This document shows, one piece after another, positions 58,914 to 64,000 of a stretch of 64,000 bases of DNA (positions are counted from its first letter, which is position 1; each line of letters starts with the position of its first letter). Both the position numbers and the translations under genes were made by a program. This stretch comes from Neoalteromonas facilis (GTDB taxonomy: Bacteria; Pseudomonadota; Gammaproteobacteria; Enterobacterales; Alteromonadaceae). Location of the stretch: NCBI RefSeq assembly GCF_002807665.1, contig NZ_PEAY01000001.1:682001-746000 (forward strand). Direction: 5' to 3'. The notes beneath the pieces are model-generated. The model saw only the letters and a list, made by a program, of their open reading frames with translations, had not been told where the DNA came from and did no database searches.

Positions 58914-59918
58914 GTGAATAATATAACTAGCAACGAAATTGTATTAGAACCAGAAGACCAAAAGCGCTTATCCAGTCTTTGTGGTCCGTTTGACGATAAT
59001 ATTAAGCAGATTGAACGCCGACTTGGCGTTGAAATCACCTACCGCAATAATCAATTTAAGGTTATTGGCGAGCCTATGCGCGCCGGTGGTGCGGGTGAAT
59101 TGTTAAAGTTGTTGTATATTGAAACACAGCCCATTAAAGGTCGCATTCCGGAACTTGAAGCCGAAAAAGTGCATTTGGCAATCCAGGAAGTTAAATGTTT
59201 AGAACGTGCCGAAGCCGGTGAATACGGTAAAGAAGTTCACGTTAAAACTAAGCGTGGCGTAATTAAACCGCGCAATCCAAACCAGTCACAGTACGTCGCG
59301 AATATTGTTAATCATGACATTTCATTTGGTATCGGCCCTGCGGGTACTGGTAAAACTTATCTAGCCGTTGCATGTGCTGTGGACGCATTAGAGCGCCAAG
59401 AAATTCGTCGTATTTTATTGACTCGCCCCGCAGTCGAAGCTGGCGAGAAATTAGGTTTCTTACCTGGCGACTTATCACAAAAAGTCGATCCATACTTGCG
59501 TCCTTTATACGACGCATTATTTGAAATGCTGGGTTTTGAAAAGGTTGAGAAACTGATTGAGCGCAATGTCATTGAAGTTGCACCGCTTGCCTACATGCGC
59601 GGGCGTACATTGAATGATGCGTTTATTATTCTTGATGAAAGTCAAAACACCACTGTGGAACAGATGAAGATGTTCCTAACGCGTATTGGTTTTAATAGCA
59701 AAGCCGTGATTACAGGCGATATTACGCAAATTGATCTGCCCCGTAATGCTCGCTCCGGACTTAGACATGCGATTGACGTCCTCAAAGACGTCAAAGAACT
59801 ATCATTCAACTTCTTCAACGCCAATGATGTAGTGCGACACCCTGTGGTGGCGCGTATTGTTGGCGCTTATGAAGAGTACGACGCAGAGCAAGCGCGTCTG
59901 AAGAACTCTGAATCGTGA
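58914..59918 (+). CDS. ybeZ: PhoH-family ATPase YbeZ
   Basis: A 334-residue P-loop ATPase. A KH-like N-terminal part is followed by the PhoH domain, with GPAGTGKTYLAVA near residue 141 and FIILDESQNTT near 240. YbeZ partners the RNase YbeY in RNA and ribosome maturation. The start is GTG at 58914, 12 bases after miaB. It overlaps ybeY by four bases (GTGA). Confidence 0.95.
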   Translation: MNNITSNEIVLEPEDQKRLSSLCGPFDDNIKQIERRLGVEITYRNNQFKVIGEPMRAGGAGELLKLLYIETQPIKGRIPELEAEKVHLAIQEVKCLERAEAGEYGKEVHVKTKRGVIKPRNPNQSQYVANIVNHDISFGIGPAGTGKTYLAVACAVDALERQEIRRILLTRPAVEAGEKLGFLPGDLSQKVDPYLRPLYDALFEMLGFEKVEKLIERNVIEVAPLAYMRGRTLNDAFIILDESQNTTVEQMKMFLTRIGFNSKAVITGDITQIDLPRNARSGLRHAIDVLKDVKELSFNFFNANDVVRHPVVARIVGAYEEYDAEQARLKNSES

Positions 59919-60370
59919 GCATTAGCGTAGACCTGCAGGTCGCGTGTGAACAAGACACGCCAAGCATTGAAGCGTTTGAACAATGGGTTGAAAGTGCTCT
60001 TAGCGCGAATCAGCTTGACGCTGGTGAAGTCACCGTGCGTCTAGTGAACCCAGAGGAATCACAGCAACTTAATTTTCAATTCAGAGGAAAAGACGCAGCT
60101 ACCAATGTGCTGTCTTTTCCATTTGAATGCCCGCCTGAAATCGAAATGGACTATTTGGGTGATCTCGTAATATGTCCGGCAGTTGTAGAGCAGGAAGCCA
60201 TTCAACAAGAGAAAGATCTCAACCATCATTATGCACATATGACGATACACGGTGTATTGCATTTGTTAGGTTTTGACCATATTGATCCAGAGCAAGCAGA
60301 AGAGATGGAATCACTCGAAACACGTTTGCTTGCAAAATTAGGGATTGACGATCCCTACCAAGATCATTAA
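59915..60370 (+). CDS. ybeY: Endoribonuclease YbeY
   Basis: A zinc endoribonuclease involved in 16S rRNA 3' maturation and ribosome quality control. 151 residues; the metal motif HGVLHLLGFDH gives the three His ligands near residues 113-123. The start is GTG at 59915, overlapping the ybeZ stop. Also conserved are FRGKDAATNVLSFP and YLGDLVICP. Confidence 0.95.
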   Translation: MSISVDLQVACEQDTPSIEAFEQWVESALSANQLDAGEVTVRLVNPEESQQLNFQFRGKDAATNVLSFPFECPPEIEMDYLGDLVICPAVVEQEAIQQEKDLNHHYAHMTIHGVLHLLGFDHIDPEQAEEMESLETRLLAKLGIDDPYQDH

Positions 60371-60415
60371 CTATTAACAGCCGACAACGGCATTATTAAC
60401 AAAGTACGTTAAAAT

Positions 60416-61294
60416 ATGAGCGACGATAACCCGCACTCTACCAGCGGTTCTTCAAAAGGTTGGTTTGATAAAATACTCCAACCTTTCGCCGGAGAACCGA
60501 AAAGCAAGGAAGACTTAAAAGAAGTCATTTCTGAAGCAGAAGCCCGAGAGGTCATAGACCCTCAAACACGCGAAATGATCGAAGGTGTCATTGGTGTACA
60601 CGATATGCGTGTACGTGAAATCATGATACCTCGCGCGCAAATGATCACCATCGACATCAATCAATCGGTAGAAGAGTTTCTGCCCTTGATGCTTGACTCC
60701 GCTCACTCACGCTTTCCTGTTATTAGTGAAGACAAAGATCATATCGAAGGCATTTTGTTGGCAAAAGACCTACTAGCCTACGCCTTTATCCCAGGTAAAG
60801 AGTTTGAGCTTAAAGACGTATTGCGCCCGGCGGTCATTGTCCCAGAAAGTAAGCGTGTTGATGTATTGCTCAAAGAGTTTCGCCAACAACGCTATCATAT
60901 GGCTATCGTAGTCGATGAATACGGCGGTGTTTCTGGCTTAGTTACGATTGAAGACATCCTCGAATTGATCGTCGGAGAAATCGAAGACGAGTTTGATGTT
61001 GAAGAGGACGGTACGGATGATATTCGCCCGCTCAACAAAAGCACCTATTCAGTGAAAGCATTGACCCCATTAGATGAATTTAATCGTTTCTTTGAAACGT
61101 CGTTTAATGAAGAAGAAGCTGACACGATTGGTGGTATCGTGCTCAAAGCGTTTGGTCACATGCCCGAAACCGGTGAAGAAATCACGGTTGGTAAGTTACT
61201 ATTTAAAGTCACTCAATCTGACAAACGTCGATTACAGCAACTTAAAGTCTTGCTAGAAGAAGACGGAGTCAACAGCACCGACACGGAAGACTAG
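60416..61294 (+). CDS. corC: CorC/YbeX CBS-domain protein
   Basis: A 292-residue cytosolic protein. Two CBS domains (about 66-195; MRVREIMIPRAQM and MAIVVDEYGGVSGLVTIEDI) precede a CorC_HlyC domain. It was named for cobalt/magnesium efflux through CorA, but YbeX is now also linked to ribosome metabolism in E. coli, which fits ybeY-ybeZ next door. An acidic tail ends the protein. The lnt start is 12 bases downstream. Confidence 0.93.
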   Translation: MSDDNPHSTSGSSKGWFDKILQPFAGEPKSKEDLKEVISEAEAREVIDPQTREMIEGVIGVHDMRVREIMIPRAQMITIDINQSVEEFLPLMLDSAHSRFPVISEDKDHIEGILLAKDLLAYAFIPGKEFELKDVLRPAVIVPESKRVDVLLKEFRQQRYHMAIVVDEYGGVSGLVTIEDILELIVGEIEDEFDVEEDGTDDIRPLNKSTYSVKALTPLDEFNRFFETSFNEEEADTIGGIVLKAFGHMPETGEEITVGKLLFKVTQSDKRRLQQLKVLLEEDGVNSTDTED

Positions 61295-61305
61295 CCCTGC
61301 AAAAG

Positions 61306-62802
61306 TTGTTTATTTACCTTATCGTAATTTTATCTGGTGCATCGCTAACCCTAGCGTATGCACCTTTTAATTATTGGTGGGTTACTCCCCTCGCGCTCAC
61401 AATCACTTTCTACACAATATTACGCCAAACTCAGTACAGTAAAACCTGGCTTATGGCGTGGTTTGGATTCGCCTGGTTCGGCGCTGGCATTAGTTGGGTT
61501 CATGTAAGTATCGCCGATTTTGGCGGCTTGCCACTGATTGGCTCCGTTGGACTAATGGTTTTACTCTGCGCTTATCTTGCGCTGTATCCCGCACTTGCGA
61601 TGAAAATTTGCCAAAAAACAAGTGCTGACAATATTCCGCTGATGTTGCCCCTAGTATGGTTATTCGTGGAATGGCTACGCAGTTGGATGCTAACCGGTTT
61701 CCCGTGGTTATCACTTGGTTACAGCCAATTGAGCTCCCCGCTAGCTGGCTGGCTACCCGTCATAGGCGAAACAGGCCTCAGTGCATTACTTATATTGATG
61801 AGCGTATCCTTTGCTTGGTTTTTATTGCACAAGCGCTGGCTAAGTATGGTACTCATTACAGCGCTACCATTTGTGACTGGCGCAATATTAAATGACGTTG
61901 AATGGGTTACACCGCGGAATCAGTCTGTCAACACCGCCATGGTGCAAGGCAATATAAAACAAGAATTACGTTGGGTGCCGGAGCAAGATATGCCGACAAT
62001 GCGCACCTACTTTGATGCAACGTTACCATTGCTCGATGCCGAACTCATTATTTGGCCTGAAGCCGCTATTCCAAAATTGGAATCACTCGCACAAGACTAC
62101 ATTCATGAATTGGATGAGTTAACCGCGCAACATGATACTGCGTTAGTCACCGGTATTGTGAATTACAATTACGAAACGGGCGATGTGTATAATAATCTTA
62201 TTGCCGTTGGCAAAAGGGAAAAAGAGGATACCCAAAGGCACTACCGCTATTTCCACAATAATCGCTTCGCCAAACACCATTTGTTGCCCATCGGAGAGTT
62301 TGTCCCCTTTGAGTCAGTACTAAGAACCCTTGCTCCTATTTTTGACTTGCCCATGTCGAGTTTTACTCGTGGCGATTTCCAACAGCGTAATTTAGTCGCC
62401 AATGGGATCCATATCGCACCGGCGATTTGCTTTGAGATAGCGTTTCCTCGTCAAGTACGAGCAAACATTTACGCTCAAACCGATGTGATCCTTACCGTTA
62501 GCAACGACGCATGGTTTGGACGCTCACATGGCCCAGCTCAACATATGCAAATCGCGCAGGTAAGGGCCAAAGAGCTTGGTTTGCCCGTCATTCGTTCGAC
62601 CAATAATGGTATTAGTGGCTACATCAATCACAAAGGTGAAATAGAAGCCGCCCTGCCCCAATTTGAATTGGCGTCGTTGCGCCATCAAGTACAACTCGTA
62701 TCTGGAAGCACACCTTACCGTATATTCGGTGACGCACTCGCGTGGTTAGTGTTTATTGCGTTTGCGGGTATAGCGATTTGGCGTGATCGTCGTACCAGTT
62801 AA
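61306..62802 (+). CDS. lnt: Apolipoprotein N-acyltransferase Lnt
   Basis: Adds the third acyl chain to the N-terminal Cys of lipoproteins in the inner membrane. 498 residues with about seven membrane helices and a periplasmic nitrilase domain. The catalytic triad is Glu252 (WPEAAIP), Lys323 (FAKHHLLP) and Cys375 (PAICFEIAFP), matching E. coli E267-K335-C387. The start is TTG at 61306; an in-frame CTG three codons earlier is possible. It finishes the miaB operon and pairs functionally with the LolB gene elsewhere in the window. Confidence 0.95.
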   Translation: MFIYLIVILSGASLTLAYAPFNYWWVTPLALTITFYTILRQTQYSKTWLMAWFGFAWFGAGISWVHVSIADFGGLPLIGSVGLMVLLCAYLALYPALAMKICQKTSADNIPLMLPLVWLFVEWLRSWMLTGFPWLSLGYSQLSSPLAGWLPVIGETGLSALLILMSVSFAWFLLHKRWLSMVLITALPFVTGAILNDVEWVTPRNQSVNTAMVQGNIKQELRWVPEQDMPTMRTYFDATLPLLDAELIIWPEAAIPKLESLAQDYIHELDELTAQHDTALVTGIVNYNYETGDVYNNLIAVGKREKEDTQRHYRYFHNNRFAKHHLLPIGEFVPFESVLRTLAPIFDLPMSSFTRGDFQQRNLVANGIHIAPAICFEIAFPRQVRANIYAQTDVILTVSNDAWFGRSHGPAQHMQIAQVRAKELGLPVIRSTNNGISGYINHKGEIEAALPQFELASLRHQVQLVSGSTPYRIFGDALAWLVFIAFAGIAIWRDRRTS

Positions 62803-62881
62803 GCGCTGATTTTACATTGTTGCGGCGACGCTGACTGTTATACTGAGTGCTTGTTTTGGCATTTTAATAGGTTCAGCCTTC

Positions 62882-64000
62882 ATGAAAGCATTGTTCTGCG
62901 CCGTTATTCTTACTCTTATTTCTAGCCTAGCCCACGCACAATTAGCGATTAAAGCTGATGCACTCGTCGATGTTGAAAATGGGAAAACAATTAAGCACCC
63001 ACTCGTCATTGTAAAAAACGATAAAGTCGTTGAAGTGTTGAACCACACGCGTGACCAAGTACCTGACGGATCAGATGTTATTGATTTGAGCGGCCATACC
63101 CTGTTACCCGGCTTTATGGACATGCACGTTCACCTTACCAGTGACGCGACAATGCACGGATACAGAGGGCTCGCCGTGTCTACGCCACGCGCTGCGATTA
63201 CGGGTGTGAAGCATGCCAAGCAAACATTACTCGCAGGCTTCACCACGGTGCGTAATGTCGGGGCTCCCGGCTATGCGGATATCGCCCTTCGCGATGCAAT
63301 AATGGCCGGAGATGTAATCGGTCCACGCATGTTTGTTGCAGGCCCGTCTATTGGCGTCACCGGTGGTCATTGTGACAACAATTTATTGCCAGCAGAATAC
63401 GAAGTTAAAAGTGAAGGCGTTGCCGATGGCCCATGGGCTGTGCGCGAAAAAGTCAGAGAAAACATCAAGTACGGTGCCAACGTCATCAAGTTTTGTGCAA
63501 CCGGTGGTGTGCTATCCAAAGGCACTAAAGTTGGGGTTCAACAATATAGCTTTGAAGAAATGAAAGCATTAATTGATGAAGCACATATGCGCGGATTAAC
63601 CGTGGCGACACACGCTCACGGCACAGACGGCATTAAAACAGCAATCAAAGCCGGTGTTGACTCAGTAGAGCATGTCAGCCTACTAGACGATGAAGCCATT
63701 ACGTTGGCAAAACAGCACGGTACTTACTTCTCTATGGATATTTATGTCACCGAATACATTCTCGGTGAAGGAGCCAAAGCCGGTATTTTGGAAGAAAGCT
63801 TAGCCAAAGAGCGTATCGTCGGAAAACGTCAACGCGACAATTTTAATAAAGCGGTCAACGCCGGCGTAAAAATGGTGTTTGGTTCTGATGCGGGAGTATA
63901 CCCCCACGGTGACAATGGCCGTCAGTTCAAACGCATGGTTGAGTTTGGCATGACCCCAATGCAAGCGATTCAGGCTGCTACGATTAATTCCGCCACACTG
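62882..64000 (+). CDS. Secreted amidohydrolase (partial, runs off the right edge)
   Basis: 373 residues from the ATG at 62882, open to the last base. A signal peptide (MKALFCAVILTLISSLAHA) is followed by an amidohydrolase barrel with DMHVHLT (HxH), the bridging Lys in NVIKFCATGG, THAHG, EHVSLL and GSDAG. The layout resembles secreted Xaa-Pro or Xaa-Arg/Lys dipeptidases described from Caulobacter. Only the C-terminal part of the beta-sandwich is missing. A distant paralogue lies at 47664. Confidence 0.87.
   Translation, partial: MKALFCAVILTLISSLAHAQLAIKADALVDVENGKTIKHPLVIVKNDKVVEVLNHTRDQVPDGSDVIDLSGHTLLPGFMDMHVHLTSDATMHGYRGLAVSTPRAAITGVKHAKQTLLAGFTTVRNVGAPGYADIALRDAIMAGDVIGPRMFVAGPSIGVTGGHCDNNLLPAEYEVKSEGVADGPWAVREKVRENIKYGANVIKFCATGGVLSKGTKVGVQQYSFEEMKALIDEAHMRGLTVATHAHGTDGIKTAIKAGVDSVEHVSLLDDEAITLAKQHGTYFSMDIYVTEYILGEGAKAGILEESLAKERIVGKRQRDNFNKAVNAGVKMVFGSDAGVYPHGDNGRQFKRMVEFGMTPMQAIQAATINSATL

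Noticed and set aside
62812-63123. 103-residue antisense ORF
   Set aside because: It is the complement of the signal peptide and first strands of the amidohydrolase, which has clear family motifs.

Overview
The window is core chromosome of a gammaproteobacterium, most likely a marine Alteromonadales-type organism. That placement rests on gene content and order: seqA-pgm, gcvA-ygdD-rlmM, hemA-prfA-prmC-sirB2-kdsA facing lolB-ispE-prs, rplY-pth-ychF, and a Met-Leu-Gln-Gln tRNA cluster near ubiF and miaB-ybeZ-ybeY-corC-lnt. All of these resemble enterobacterial and vibrio neighbourhoods. A second EF-G gene, many c-di-GMP proteins and a TonB receptor also fit the marine gammaproteobacterial style. 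The genus cannot be fixed from the sequence alone. I see no insertion sequence, prophage, CRISPR array or integron.

Layout. 1-7.4 kb: a 3' gene fragment, a circularly permuted ribosome-assembly GTPase, an FAD dehydrogenase, a 7Fe ferredoxin, two RNA methyltransferases, a TonB-dependent receptor and tRNA-Val. 7.6-14.2 kb: a signalling block with a hybrid histidine kinase carrying an Hpt domain, a REC-GGDEF-EAL regulator and a convergent REC-GGDEF cyclase. 14.4-18.8 kb: a patatin-like lipase, then a tight operon of an ACT protein, a degenerate PTS IIA-like protein, an ArsC-like protein, dapE, a VanY-like peptidase and a small membrane protein. 18.8-28 kb: yghU-type GST, ybjQ-HIT-astE, a GGDEF-EAL protein, glgP, pgm and seqA. 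28.2-32.2 kb: MoxR, DUF58 and transglutaminase. 32.3-37.5 kb: second EF-G, rlmM, ygdD, an alpha/beta hydrolase and gcvA.

37.8-45.8 kb: a short exported protein, then kdsA, sirB2, an HD-GYP regulator, prmC, prfA and hemA on the minus strand, facing lolB-ispE. 45.9-51.7 kb: tRNA-Gln, prs, a lipoprotein, an amidohydrolase, rplY, pth and ychF. 52.1-64 kb: a solute-binding protein, four tRNAs, an alanine/glycine symporter, an unlisted 58-residue membrane protein, ubiF, a DMT transporter, miaB-ybeZ-ybeY-corC-lnt, and a truncated amidohydrolase.

Most genes serve translation and tRNA/rRNA modification, precursor biosynthesis (haem, isoprenoid, PRPP, Kdo, lysine/peptidoglycan) and envelope lipoprotein handling. 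The lineage-specific part is the layer of c-di-GMP enzymes and a few small proteins inserted into otherwise conserved operons. No clear new defence or mobile system was found. The better leads are the IIA-like protein lacking its phosphorylatable histidine, the phosphorelay/c-di-GMP block, the HD-GYP gene embedded in the hemA operon, the two-hairpin rplY leader and the coupled 58-residue membrane protein.
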